Below, one piece after another: positions 8,377-16,275 of a DNA stretch of 64,000 nt. Positions within the stretch are counted from its first letter, which is position 1; every line of letters starts with the position of its first letter. Source of the DNA: Paenibacillus arenilitoris (GTDB taxonomy: Bacteria > Bacillota > Bacilli > Paenibacillales > Paenibacillaceae); the NCBI RefSeq assembly GCF_014705655.1, contig NZ_JACXIY010000034.1:24437-88436 (forward strand), in the 5' to 3' direction. The notes under the pieces are model-generated. The model was not told the origin of the DNA. It did no database searches and saw nothing but the letters and a program-made list of their open reading frames with translations. The translations under genes and the position numbers were made by a program.

Positions 8377-10692
8377 TTACGATCTCTTGAATTTTAGCAA
8401 ACGCATGCTGTTCAGGATCACGATTAACGCGGCGCCCGTATCGCTTATGACGGCGATCCATAGCGTGAGCAGCTCGGGAAAGATGAGAATCAGCGCCGCC
8501 GCCTTAATGATCAGGGAAAACCAAATATTTTGTTTAATGATACGCATCGCTTTGCGGCTGAGCTTAACCATATGGGGCAGCTTTGCCAAATTGTCCGCCA
8601 TGAGCACGATGTCCGCCGTTTCCATCGCCGTATCCGTGCCGGCCCCGCCCATGGCGATGCCGAGATTGGCCGTTGCGAGGGCGGGCGCATCGTTGATGCC
8701 GTCTCCGACCATGGCAACGTTATGCCCTTCCGCCTGAAGCTCCTTGATTGCGGCCACTTTCTGCTCGGGCAGGAGATCGGCAAAATAACGGGTGACCCCG
8801 GTCTGTGACGCGACCTTTCTCGCCGTGCCTTCGTTATCGCCCGTCAGCATCACCGCTTGATCGATGCCGCCGCGTTTAAGCCCCTCCAAGGCTTGAACCG
8901 AAGATTCGCGAACGCGGTCCGCAACGGCGATTACGCCAAGAATCCGTTCCGCGGTACCGACGATGACGATCGTATTCCCTTCTTGCTGAAGGGTCCGAAT
9001 CTGCGATTCGAGCTCTCCAAGCGAGGAATGGAGCCCCTGGAACAGCTTGGGATTGCCGGCGAAATACGGCTGTCCGCCAATTTCGGCCGTTACCCCTTTG
9101 CCCACCAGATTTCGGAAGGATTCGCCCGACGAACGGGGAATATTTCGGTCCTTGGCGTATTCGACCACGGCTTTCGCAATCGGATGAGTGGAATGCTCCT
9201 CTAGCGTATAGGCGATGGACAACAGTTCGTCCTGGCTCGCCTCCGTCGCAATGACCTGCGACACCTTCGGCTTGCCTTCGGTTAGCGTGCCGGTTTTATC
9301 AAAGGCAATCGCCGATATTCGTCCCGCCGCCTCGAGAAAGGCGCCGCCTTTGATCAATACGCCATTTTTCGCGGCATTGCCGATAGCGGACACGATGGCC
9401 ACCGGCGTGGAAATGACCAGGGCGCAAGGACAAGCGATGACCAGCAATTCCAAGCCCTTATACAGCCATTCCCCCCATGTTCCAAATCCAAAGAGCGGCG
9501 GAAAGACCATGACGGCTATCGCAAAAAGAAATACGACCGGCGTATAGATACGGGCGAATTTATCGACGAACGCCTCTGTCGGCGCTTTTTGCTCCTGCGC
9601 TTCTTCAACAAGATGGATAATCTTCGCGATCGTCGTGTCCTCGACCAGCTTCGTGACCGTGATTTCCAACGATCCATGCTCATTGATCGTGCCTGCATAT
9701 ACGGAATCGCCGGCATACTTATCGACCGGAATGGACTCCCCGGTAATCGGCGCTTGGTTCACGCTTGATTCTCCGGCGATTACGGTCCCGTCCAGAGGAA
9801 TTTTGTCGCCGGGTTTAACGACGATGACGTCACCGACGACAATGTCTTGGGCCGGCTTCCTGACAAGCTGCGAGCCGCGTTGGACATAAGCTTCCGGAGG
9901 TGCCAGATCAAGCAGGCTTCGGATGGAATGCCGAGTTTTTTCAATCGAGCGCGCTTGAAGAATATTGCCTAAGGCAAACAGCCACACAACGGTCGCGCCT
10001 TCCAACCATTCGCCGATTGCCGCGGCGCCGATAACGGCTGCCGTCATCAGCACGTTCATGTCGAGCGAACGGCTCTTCACGGCATAGAAGGCGCTTCTGG
10101 CCGGCTTGTAGCCGCCGATTACGATCGAAACGGAATAGAGGAAATTGAGCAATATCGGGGAAACTCCCGTGTAGGAGCCGAGAAAACCGCACAGAAGAAG
10201 AACGCCCGATAAAACAACGGCATTCGTGCCGGACTTGTTCTTTTTCTCGACAGCGCTCCTTCCGCCCGATGCCAAGGACGCTTTATAACCGGCTTTGGAT
10301 ACCTCGCGAATGATTTCTTCTACGGAATTGTCGTGCTCGATGGTCATTCTACCCGAGGCAAAATGTACGCTGACCTGATTGACGGCCGGCAGCGTCTTTA
10401 AATGATTTTCGATCGTTAACGCGCAGGAGCCGCAATCCATCCCTTCGACCGTATACGTGCGGGCGTTTTTATTCTGCCGAACCTGTTCCAGCCCGCGGCT
10501 CGAGTCCGGTTCGGTTTGGGGCGGATTGCCGATTTCGGTCGAGCAGCAGACATCTTTGGCCGGCGACGGAGCGGCGGTAACTTGCATGAGCTCAATGCTT
10601 CTCTTGAACTTGAGCTCCTTAGCGGCCTTCGGTTCCCGCTCGGAAGCGCACGCCTGATCGGAACAGCAAGAATCCTCTTTCTCCTTGCTCAT
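8377..10692 (-). CDS. cadA: heavy-metal translocating P1B-type ATPase (Cd/Zn/Pb class)
   Basis: A 771-residue P-type ATPase that would export soft divalent metals at ATP cost. It has an N-terminal HMA domain with GMDCGSC (Cys 87 and 90), preceded by extra cysteine pairs (SCC at 8-10, VCC at 48-50). It then has TGES in the actuator domain (317-320), the membrane CPC metal site (421-423), DKTGT with the phosphorylated aspartate (about 465-469), and a C-terminal GDGINDAPAL hinge. CPC plus the cysteine-rich tail points to Cd/Zn/Pb rather than copper. The start is the ATG at 10692, with AAGGGGG about 9 nt upstream; the longer frame has no ribosome site. It is the second gene of an operon with the repressor at 10719. 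Confidence 0.93.
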   Translation of the reverse strand: MSKEKEDSCCSDQACASEREPKAAKELKFKRSIELMQVTAAPSPAKDVCCSTEIGNPPQTEPDSSRGLEQVRQNKNARTYTVEGMDCGSCALTIENHLKTLPAVNQVSVHFASGRMTIEHDNSVEEIIREVSKAGYKASLASGGRSAVEKKNKSGTNAVVLSGVLLLCGFLGSYTGVSPILLNFLYSVSIVIGGYKPARSAFYAVKSRSLDMNVLMTAAVIGAAAIGEWLEGATVVWLFALGNILQARSIEKTRHSIRSLLDLAPPEAYVQRGSQLVRKPAQDIVVGDVIVVKPGDKIPLDGTVIAGESSVNQAPITGESIPVDKYAGDSVYAGTINEHGSLEITVTKLVEDTTIAKIIHLVEEAQEQKAPTEAFVDKFARIYTPVVFLFAIAVMVFPPLFGFGTWGEWLYKGLELLVIACPCALVISTPVAIVSAIGNAAKNGVLIKGGAFLEAAGRISAIAFDKTGTLTEGKPKVSQVIATEASQDELLSIAYTLEEHSTHPIAKAVVEYAKDRNIPRSSGESFRNLVGKGVTAEIGGQPYFAGNPKLFQGLHSSLGELESQIRTLQQEGNTIVIVGTAERILGVIAVADRVRESSVQALEGLKRGGIDQAVMLTGDNEGTARKVASQTGVTRYFADLLPEQKVAAIKELQAEGHNVAMVGDGINDAPALATANLGIAMGGAGTDTAMETADIVLMADNLAKLPHMVKLSRKAMRIIKQNIWFSLIIKAAALILIFPELLTLWIAVISDTGAALIVILNSMRLLKFKRS

Positions 10693-10718
10693 CTTACTTA
10701 TCCCCCTTAGCTTTTGGC

Positions 10719-11048
10719 TCAGCAATCCAGCTCATCATTCATGTCGCACGCGGATACCTCTTCCGCGACCTGAGCGAATACGGCCTCCATGACGTCAAGC
10801 AGCTGGTCGATCCGTTCATTTCTCAAGCTGTAGTAAATATACTTGCCCTCTTGACGGCTTACGATTATTCCGCAGCCTTTGAGGCACGCCAGATGCTGGG
10901 AGATGTTCGACTGATTTCCGTTCAGCTCCGCTACGATTTGCGATACCGTCTTTTCGGACCGCCTGATGCTTTCGAGGATTTGGAGCCTTGTTTTGTCGCC
11001 GAATCCGCGAATGAATTTGGCTTTTACTTCTACGCTTGATTTTTCCAT
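10719..11048 (-). CDS. ArsR/SmtB-family metal-sensing repressor, CmtR-like
   Basis: A 109-residue winged-helix repressor. The recognition helix region SNISQHLACLKGCGIIV carries Cys55 and Cys59 as CLKGC, the same spacing as the Cd/Pb site of mycobacterial CmtR. Two further cysteines (101 and 109) sit in the C-terminal tail, where CmtR also supplies a ligand. It lacks the ELCVC-type site of CadC. The start is the ATG at 11048, 8 nt after GGAGG, rather than the ATG 18 nt upstream. It is co-transcribed with the ATPase and faces a promoter containing a palindromic operator, so autorepression relieved by Cd, Pb or similar metal is likely. Confidence 0.87.
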   Translation of the reverse strand: MEKSSVEVKAKFIRGFGDKTRLQILESIRRSEKTVSQIVAELNGNQSNISQHLACLKGCGIIVSRQEGKYIYYSLRNERIDQLLDVMEAVFAQVAEEVSACDMNDELDC

Positions 11049-11080
11049 TAGGCTGTCCTCCGCCATCGCATTAGTCGTTT

Positions 11081-11099
11081 CTAATATGTATTATATTAG
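11081..11099. promoter_or_regulatory. ArsR/SmtB-type operator
   Basis: A perfect inverted repeat CTAATAT-N5-ATATTAG covers the -10 and start of the cmtR-cadA promoter. A further half site CTAATAT lies at 11106-11112 inside the spacer. Confidence 0.75.
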
Positions 11100-11121
11100 C
11101 ACCGCCTAATATGTGTGTCAA
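11093..11121 (-). promoter_or_regulatory. sigma-A promoter of the metal-resistance operon
   Basis: On the minus strand a perfect -35 TTGACA (11121-11116), a 17-nt spacer and an extended -10 TGC-TAATAT (11098-11093). The leader to the repressor gene is about 38 nt. Confidence 0.75.
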
Positions 11122-11208
11122 CAATTCCCGCAATCGAAACAGCGGCCCGTCATTGACTAAAAACTTGAGTCGCAGACTGCCGCTGTTGCTTGAACGATCA
11201 TAACCGTA

Positions 11209-12627
11209 TTATTGCGGCTGCGAATCGGACAGATGGAGCAGCTCCGGTACGGTGACGAACGAATAGCCTTGCTCGCTGAGCTCGGGGATGATTTGTTTCA
11301 ACGCTTCAATCGTATTGGACAACTCATGGTCCTTCCCGCCGGAGGAGTGCTGCAGGATGATGCCTCCGGGCCATATTTGCTCGCGTACCAGCTCCAAAAT
11401 ATCCGGCGCCGACAGCCCCGACCAGTCCATCGTATCGACCGACCAATTGACGATCGCGAGCTTCATCTCATACACCAGCTCCTCCTTCTCCTCATCCAAT
11501 GCCCCGTAAGGGGGACGAAAGAGCGAAGGGCGGACGCCGGCTATCTCCTCCAGCTTCTGTTGCGTATCGTTGATTTGTTTCCGGGCTTCTTCCATTGTGA
11601 TGTCGTTGAATCGGGGATGCGACCATGAATGATTGCCGATCGCATGGCCTTCGTCCACAATCCGCCGCACCACCTCGGGGTGGGCGGCGGCTTGCGAGCC
11701 GAGCATAAAAAACGTGGCTTTAATTTTGTTTTCCTTCAAAATATCGAGTATTCGGGGCGTCACGACGTCATCGGGTCCGTCGTCGAAGGTCAGCGCCGTT
11801 CGTTTGCCGTCAGAGGCCTGTCCGTTATAGTAAATTTTGTTTTCAATAGCCGGTTCCTCGGCCTTGCCCGTCTCCTGCGAATTGCCGCCTGCCGGCTCCT
11901 CCGCGATTTCAAAGTAACGCTTCAGTCCGTCGACAACGGCTTGCGCCGCGGTCGCTTGTCCCTCGAGGCTTAGCATATCCGCCTCCTGCTCGGCGTTCGT
12001 CAAATAACCGATTTCAATGAGCGCGGACGGCATTTCGGTCAAGGAAAGCACTTTGAGCTGCTGCTTCTTCACCCCCCGGTCGCGAAATCCCGTCGCCTCC
12101 ACAACGTGCCGCTGCATCGTTTCGGCGAGCAGCACGCTGTTCTCGTTCAGGTACAGCGTTTCCGTTCCCGAGACGGAAGAATCTTCATACGTATTGCCGT
12201 GGATCGATAGGAACGCGTCCGCCTCCCATTCGTTCGCGAACGCGGCCCGATCCTCCAGTTCGACGAATGTGTCGTCGGATCTTGTTAACAACGGTTCGAA
12301 CATCGGTTCCGCTTGAAGCAGTTCAAACACTTTCCGGGACAGTGATAACGTATAGTCCCTCTCATAGTCTCCGCTCGCTCCGGTTGCGCCCGGATCATGG
12401 CCCCCATGGCCCGCATCGATAATGACCGTGTAGGCTCGCATGCCCGGCGGCGGCTTCGGCGATCCGTCGATTGACGGACCGCTTCCAGCGGCTAATTTCT
12501 CCGGAACAATCTCCTCGCCGGAAGAACGGTTGTTCCAGGCGATGATGCTGCCGATCCAGAAGATAAGCAGCAGAAGAACGACAAGGAATCCTCTCGCTAG
12601 CGCTTTGCGTTTCGTTAAAGTCGTCAT
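11209..12627 (-). CDS. membrane-anchored N-acetylmuramoyl-L-alanine amidase fused to polysaccharide deacetylase
   Basis: A 472-residue two-enzyme fusion. A short cytoplasmic N-terminus and one membrane helix (about 13-31) place both domains outside. Residues about 65-240 are Amidase_3: DAGHGGHDPG (His74), Glu89, SIHGN (His143) as zinc ligands and the catalytic glutamate in ALIEIGYL (Glu205). Residues about 275-465 are a NodB-type deacetylase: TFDDGPD (Asp282/283), HSWSH (His333/337), RPPYG, and LQHSS (His427). It would cut the stem peptide from muramic acid and deacetylate an N-acetyl sugar, an unusual pairing in one chain. An array of 11-bp repeats lies before it, shared with the neighbouring two-component operon. 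AAGGAGG precedes the ATG. Confidence 0.9.
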   Translation of the reverse strand: MTTLTKRKALARGFLVVLLLLIFWIGSIIAWNNRSSGEEIVPEKLAAGSGPSIDGSPKPPPGMRAYTVIIDAGHGGHDPGATGASGDYERDYTLSLSRKVFELLQAEPMFEPLLTRSDDTFVELEDRAAFANEWEADAFLSIHGNTYEDSSVSGTETLYLNENSVLLAETMQRHVVEATGFRDRGVKKQQLKVLSLTEMPSALIEIGYLTNAEQEADMLSLEGQATAAQAVVDGLKRYFEIAEEPAGGNSQETGKAEEPAIENKIYYNGQASDGKRTALTFDDGPDDVVTPRILDILKENKIKATFFMLGSQAAAHPEVVRRIVDEGHAIGNHSWSHPRFNDITMEEARKQINDTQQKLEEIAGVRPSLFRPPYGALDEEKEELVYEMKLAIVNWSVDTMDWSGLSAPDILELVREQIWPGGIILQHSSGGKDHELSNTIEALKQIIPELSEQGYSFVTVPELLHLSDSQPQ

Positions 12628-12674
12628 GGCTCCTCCTTATGTGACGGATAAGACAAGTTGTTGTCGCTCCTTCA

Positions 12675-12739
12675 ACTATAAGAAAGGGATGTCACAACGG
12701 CTGCAACGAGATGTCAACGGGATGTCAACAAGTTGTAAA
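12675..12739 (-). promoter_or_regulatory. -10 box and five tandem 11-bp response-regulator boxes
   Basis: Five contiguous 11-mers (12729-12739, 12718-12728, 12707-12717, 12696-12706, 12685-12695), read on the minus strand, start TTTACA, TTGACA, TTGACA, TTGCAG and GTGACA, each followed by five bases. They end 4 nt before a TATAGT -10 (12680-12675); no -35 is present. This is the form of a PhoP/PhoB/WalR-class activated promoter. Confidence 0.7.
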
Positions 12740-12740
12740 C

Positions 12741-12782
12741 AGGAGAACACGGCAGCCCGGAAAGCGGGAACCGTGTTCTCCT
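12741..12782 (-). terminator. strong hairpin after the lipoprotein gene
   Basis: AGGAGAACACGG pairs with CCGTGTTCTCCT, with a second inner stem. The following T run is weak. It ends one base before the regulator boxes, so it insulates the amidase promoter from the upstream operon. Confidence 0.65.
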
Positions 12783-12805
12783 GTGAAGCCGGGCCAGATG
12801 AACCT

Positions 12806-13936
12806 TTATTTGAACGCAATAATGAAATTTTGCGCCTCGGCCATTGCCCGATCCAGCCGTTTGGCTCCGCTTAGGAGCAGCTTCCCGTTATTCGGGCTCC
12901 AATCAAGCTGAGCGGCGTAGAGGCCTTGATAAATCAACTTTTTGTCCACCACGTTATTCCCATACAGCTTGGCCGCATAGACGGAATCCTCCTGCATGTA
13001 AGCGATGTGCTTCCGGTCCCGCGACATCCGGAAAATCCCGATATCCCGAAGCAGCACCGATACGGCGTTATTTCGCCGATCGTACGCATACAGCACCCCG
13101 TCCGAGCCCGTAAACGCGATTTGATCCGGATGGACCCATTCGACCAGCCCGTCACCGCCGATAGAGTGCTTGTACTCGCCAACAAATCGATCATCCGCCA
13201 ATCGGCCGAATTCGAGCGATTCATCCCTGCTCGGCTGCACGGCGACGGCTGCCTTCTGTTCGACGCTAACCGCGGACTGCTTGACGATCACCGCGCTTTC
13301 GCCGTCATCCGAAATATGAACCGCCGTTAAATACGCGGAAGGGTCTTCGTCAATGGAGTACTCGTCGATACTTCCATCTTCCGTATCGTAGACGCCCAGC
13401 ATAAGCGCTCGCTTGTCGGCGTCCCTCATTGTGAAGCACAAATATCGGCCGTTGCCCGACCAAGACAGCTGAGCCCCCTTCGGTTCGAGCCGTTCGACGT
13501 CAAGCACCTTATCGTCGCCGCCGGTCAAAGAAGCAAGCTTCAGCGACAGGCCGCCCGGTCCCCCTACCGTGAAGTATGCGACATAGCGGCCGTCCGGCGA
13601 CAACACGACATTTTCAGGGATGAACAGGTCGCTCGTCTCCCATAACTCCGTCAACGAATCGTACGGAGCGTCGGCGCGATAGAAGCGGGACACATCCTTA
13701 AATTCGGCATTTACGGCAAGTACGGCATCGGCGTCTAGCCATCCGATCGAGCGGACCGCATACCGCTGCATGACCGGGTAGATCGTATCCACTTCGAATA
13801 AGGAAGGCGCGGCGCTCGGCGCCGGGCCGGGCTCCTCCTCAATTATGATCGTCTTCGTCCTGGGCTCCCCAAGACAGCCCGTCAGCATGAGGCAAGCGAC
13901 GATAAACAACGTACATGCGGCGCTTCGTCTCCTCAT
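12806..13936 (-). CDS. lipoprotein with WD40/TolB-like beta-propeller
   Basis: A 376-residue exported lipoprotein. The signal peptide ends in the lipobox LTGC (Cys21). The rest has propeller-like repeats such as VVLSPDGRYVAYFTVGG, LSWSGNGRYLCFTM, VHISDDGESAVIV and LDWSPNNGKLLLSG, which resemble PD40/TolB blades. Its ATG overlaps the histidine kinase stop (ATGA), so it is translationally coupled as the third gene of the two-component operon. A modulator of the kinase's extracellular sensor or a cell-wall-binding accessory protein are both possible; neither is proved. Confidence 0.8.
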   Translation of the reverse strand: MRRRSAACTLFIVACLMLTGCLGEPRTKTIIIEEEPGPAPSAAPSLFEVDTIYPVMQRYAVRSIGWLDADAVLAVNAEFKDVSRFYRADAPYDSLTELWETSDLFIPENVVLSPDGRYVAYFTVGGPGGLSLKLASLTGGDDKVLDVERLEPKGAQLSWSGNGRYLCFTMRDADKRALMLGVYDTEDGSIDEYSIDEDPSAYLTAVHISDDGESAVIVKQSAVSVEQKAAVAVQPSRDESLEFGRLADDRFVGEYKHSIGGDGLVEWVHPDQIAFTGSDGVLYAYDRRNNAVSVLLRDIGIFRMSRDRKHIAYMQEDSVYAAKLYGNNVVDKKLIYQGLYAAQLDWSPNNGKLLLSGAKRLDRAMAEAQNFIIAFK

Positions 13937-15390
13937 TGTTCCTCCCTCCCATCCTTCATGAACGGAAGATCGATAGACACGTTCGTTGCCCCGCCATCGC
14001 TCGTCAACCGGATGCGTCCTTGATGCTCGTCCACGATGCTTTTGCTTATGCTAAGGCCGAGTCCGGCGCTTTCCGATTCCTTGGAAGGATTGCCCGCTCT
14101 GTAGTAAGGCTCGAAAATTTTGTCCAAATGCTCCGGACTGATCGGCTCTCCTTGATTGGAAATGACGATTCGGACATGCTCCCCTTCCAGACGGGCAGAC
14201 GCAGCGATGTCCGAATGCGCTTCCGAATATTTAATCGCATTGTCCAGCAGGTTAATGAAGAGCTGGCGCAGCCGATCCGACCGGCCATGCACGAGCAGCC
14301 CGGCTGGCGCAACGCATCGAATCGTCTTTTTGTACCTTTGCGCCTTGATGGTCATCGTATCGCATACTTCCGCCAATAGCTGCGCCGCATCCAGCGTAAC
14401 GTGCGACTCGTGGCCTTCGGAAGCCTTGGACATTTCGAGCAGCTTCAATACCATGTCATGAAGCCTCTTGCTTTCGTCTACGATGTGATTCATCCCTTTT
14501 TCGAATATCGCCGGATCCTTCACGCCGTCCGCTCGGATAATTTCCGCATACCCCATAATCGTCGTCAGCGGCGTCTTCAGCTCATGCGTCACGTTATCGA
14601 AAAATCGTTTGCGGTGAACGTACAATTCTTCCAGCCGATCCCGGTCCTTCTCGATAATCGCGAACTGATTGCGAAGCTTCTGCAGCATGCTGCCGAAGTT
14701 GACGGCCAGCTTGCCGAGCTCGTCCTTGCGCTTGATCGCGAGACGGACGTTCAGATTGCCGTTCATCACTTCCGTGGAAGCTTGCGTCAGCTTGACGACG
14801 GGAACGGTAATATGCCGCGATAAAATGTAGGAGAACAGGAAAGCGGCGGCAAACACAGCCAGCGCGGTCAAAAAAATCGTACGCTGCATATAGCCGCTTT
14901 GCTCGTAGAGCGAGCTGAAATCTTTGGCAAATCGAACGATGCCCACTTCGGTGCCGTCGATCACGATCGGATAGGCGTACAGAACGGATGCTTGCCCGCC
15001 TTCCAAGGTGATCGTATACGCCGTTTTGCCCTGCAGCGCCTGCAGCAAATCGCCGCCCTCCGCAGGAAAGTCCGCTTGATCGGAAGCATAAAGCTGCTCC
15101 CCAGCAAGCGAATAGAGGCCAACGCCGCTCGAGGAAGCGTACTGCAAATTCATCCCCAGCTCTTCGGCCATTTGCTCGAAATAGATCGTATCGTTCTCAA
15201 AGTGATGTGTCAGGAACGATTGCCGGATATAGCCGTTGCTGTTGTTTTTCAAATCCTTTAAATTGTTCGTCACGGTCGTTTGGTTGGCGGATTCGATTTG
15301 GCGGGTTACCCATTGGTTCAAGATCAGAAAAAAAACGCTGAAAATAACAAAAAAACCGATTAGAAATTTGGCTTTGATCGTGTACAGCAT
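13933..15390 (-). CDS. OmpR-type two-component sensor histidine kinase
   Basis: A 485-residue membrane kinase. TM1 covers about 9-26, an extracellular sensor about 30-170, TM2 about 171-190, then HAMP to about 245. HisKA has FFDNVTHELKTP (phospho-His269), and HATPase_c has FINLLDNAIKYSE, EPISPEHLDKIFEPYY and SAGLGLSISKSIV. The start at 15390 lies one base after the response regulator stop, far better placed than the longer open frame to 15534. There is no PAS domain, so it is not WalK. It probably senses the envelope, given the cell-wall enzyme with matching promoter boxes next door. Confidence 0.92.
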   Translation of the reverse strand: MLYTIKAKFLIGFFVIFSVFFLILNQWVTRQIESANQTTVTNNLKDLKNNSNGYIRQSFLTHHFENDTIYFEQMAEELGMNLQYASSSGVGLYSLAGEQLYASDQADFPAEGGDLLQALQGKTAYTITLEGGQASVLYAYPIVIDGTEVGIVRFAKDFSSLYEQSGYMQRTIFLTALAVFAAAFLFSYILSRHITVPVVKLTQASTEVMNGNLNVRLAIKRKDELGKLAVNFGSMLQKLRNQFAIIEKDRDRLEELYVHRKRFFDNVTHELKTPLTTIMGYAEIIRADGVKDPAIFEKGMNHIVDESKRLHDMVLKLLEMSKASEGHESHVTLDAAQLLAEVCDTMTIKAQRYKKTIRCVAPAGLLVHGRSDRLRQLFINLLDNAIKYSEAHSDIAASARLEGEHVRIVISNQGEPISPEHLDKIFEPYYRAGNPSKESESAGLGLSISKSIVDEHQGRIRLTSDGGATNVSIDLPFMKDGREEQ

Positions 15391-15391
15391 A

Positions 15392-16099
15392 TTAAGTACC
15401 CGCTTGCTTATCGAATTTGTAGCCGATGCCGAACACCGTCGTAATCCATTCGCCGGCATCCAGCTTCTTGCGCAGCCGTTGAATATGCGTATCCACCGTC
15501 CTCGTATCTCCGGGATAATCGTATCCCCATACATAATCCAGCAGCTCCGCCCGGGTGAAGATTTTGCCTTTGTTGTTATACAGCATCAGGAGAACGTCGT
15601 ATTCCTTCGGAGTCAGCTCGATCAATCGTCCGCTTTTGCGGACCGTTCTCTCTTCCGTATGAATCTCGATGTCCAGAAAGCGAACAACGGGCTCGTGCTT
15701 CTCGGCCGAATCGCCGGCATTCCGGTTCGCTTGCGCGACGCGTCTTAAGATGGTCCGGATCCGGGCAATGACTTCCCGCAAGTCGAACGGCTTGGTGATG
15801 TAGTCGTCCGCCCCGAATTCCAGGCCCAATATTTTGTCCGTAATATCGGACTTCGCCGTAATCATCAGGATGGGGATATTGTAAGAAGCCGTTGCCTGCT
15901 TGCAAATGTCGAGACCGCTTTGATCCGGCAGCATCCAATCGAGCAGCAGCATATCCGGGCCCCAGCTTTCCATCAGCCGAAGGCCGTCGTGCCCGGTATG
16001 CGCCTTCGCCGTATCGTAGCCTTCCCGCTGCAAGCCGTATTCCAGCATATCCGCGATGGCCGGTTCGTCTTCGATGATCAAAATTTTCGTTTTGTTCAT
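15392..16099 (-). CDS. OmpR/PhoB-family response regulator
   Basis: A 235-residue regulator with a receiver domain (acidic pocket ED at 10-11, phospho-Asp54 in LLLDWMLP, Lys in ITKPFD) and a C-terminal winged helix (LTPKEYDVLLMLYNNKGKIFTR, DTRTVDTHIQRLRKKL). The start ATG at 16099 is preceded by AAAGGA; the frame extends seven codons further without a ribosome site. It is the first gene of the operon regulator-kinase-lipoprotein. Four 11-bp repeats upstream of its own -10 suggest autoregulation. Confidence 0.93.
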   Translation of the reverse strand: MNKTKILIIEDEPAIADMLEYGLQREGYDTAKAHTGHDGLRLMESWGPDMLLLDWMLPDQSGLDICKQATASYNIPILMITAKSDITDKILGLEFGADDYITKPFDLREVIARIRTILRRVAQANRNAGDSAEKHEPVVRFLDIEIHTEERTVRKSGRLIELTPKEYDVLLMLYNNKGKIFTRAELLDYVWGYDYPGDTRTVDTHIQRLRKKLDAGEWITTVFGIGYKFDKQAGT

Positions 16100-16131
16100 A
16101 TCGTTTCCTTTAAAAGTCATTTTTGTTCTAT

Positions 16132-16185
16132 ATTATAACGCATAGCTGTTGCAGGGATGCGGACAAGTTGTCAACAAGTTGCAAA
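16132..16185 (-). promoter_or_regulatory. -10 box and tandem 11-bp boxes of the response regulator operon
   Basis: TATAAT at 16137-16132 (minus) lacks a -35. Exactly 4 nt upstream begins a register of 11-mers (16142-16152, 16153-16163, 16164-16174, 16175-16185). The two distal ones, TTGACAACTTG and TTTGCAACTTG, are strong and the two proximal ones degenerate. The phase relative to the -10 is the same as at the amidase promoter. Confidence 0.65.
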
Positions 16186-16194
16186 CGGCGCGTC

Positions 16195-16220
16195 AAAAAC
16201 CCCTTGCGAATCGCAAGGGG
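16195..16220 (-). terminator. rho-independent terminator of the importer/YesN-YesM operon
   Basis: On the minus strand CCCCTTGCGATTCGCAAGGGG forms a near-perfect hairpin followed by five T residues. Confidence 0.85.
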
Positions 16221-16275
16221 AAGTGTTCCTGCCCATGGCGTTGAGACTGATCGTACGGAAGCAAGGTCCCCCCAT

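Noticed and set aside
8377..10692. Copper-exporting CopA
   Set aside because: The cysteine-rich N-terminal region, lone HMA domain and ArsR-type partner fit the Cd/Zn/Pb class better; CPC alone does not decide.
13933..16099. WalRK (YycFG) system
   Set aside because: The kinase has no PAS domain and the walH/walI/walJ neighbours are absent, although the boxes resemble WalR/PhoP sites.
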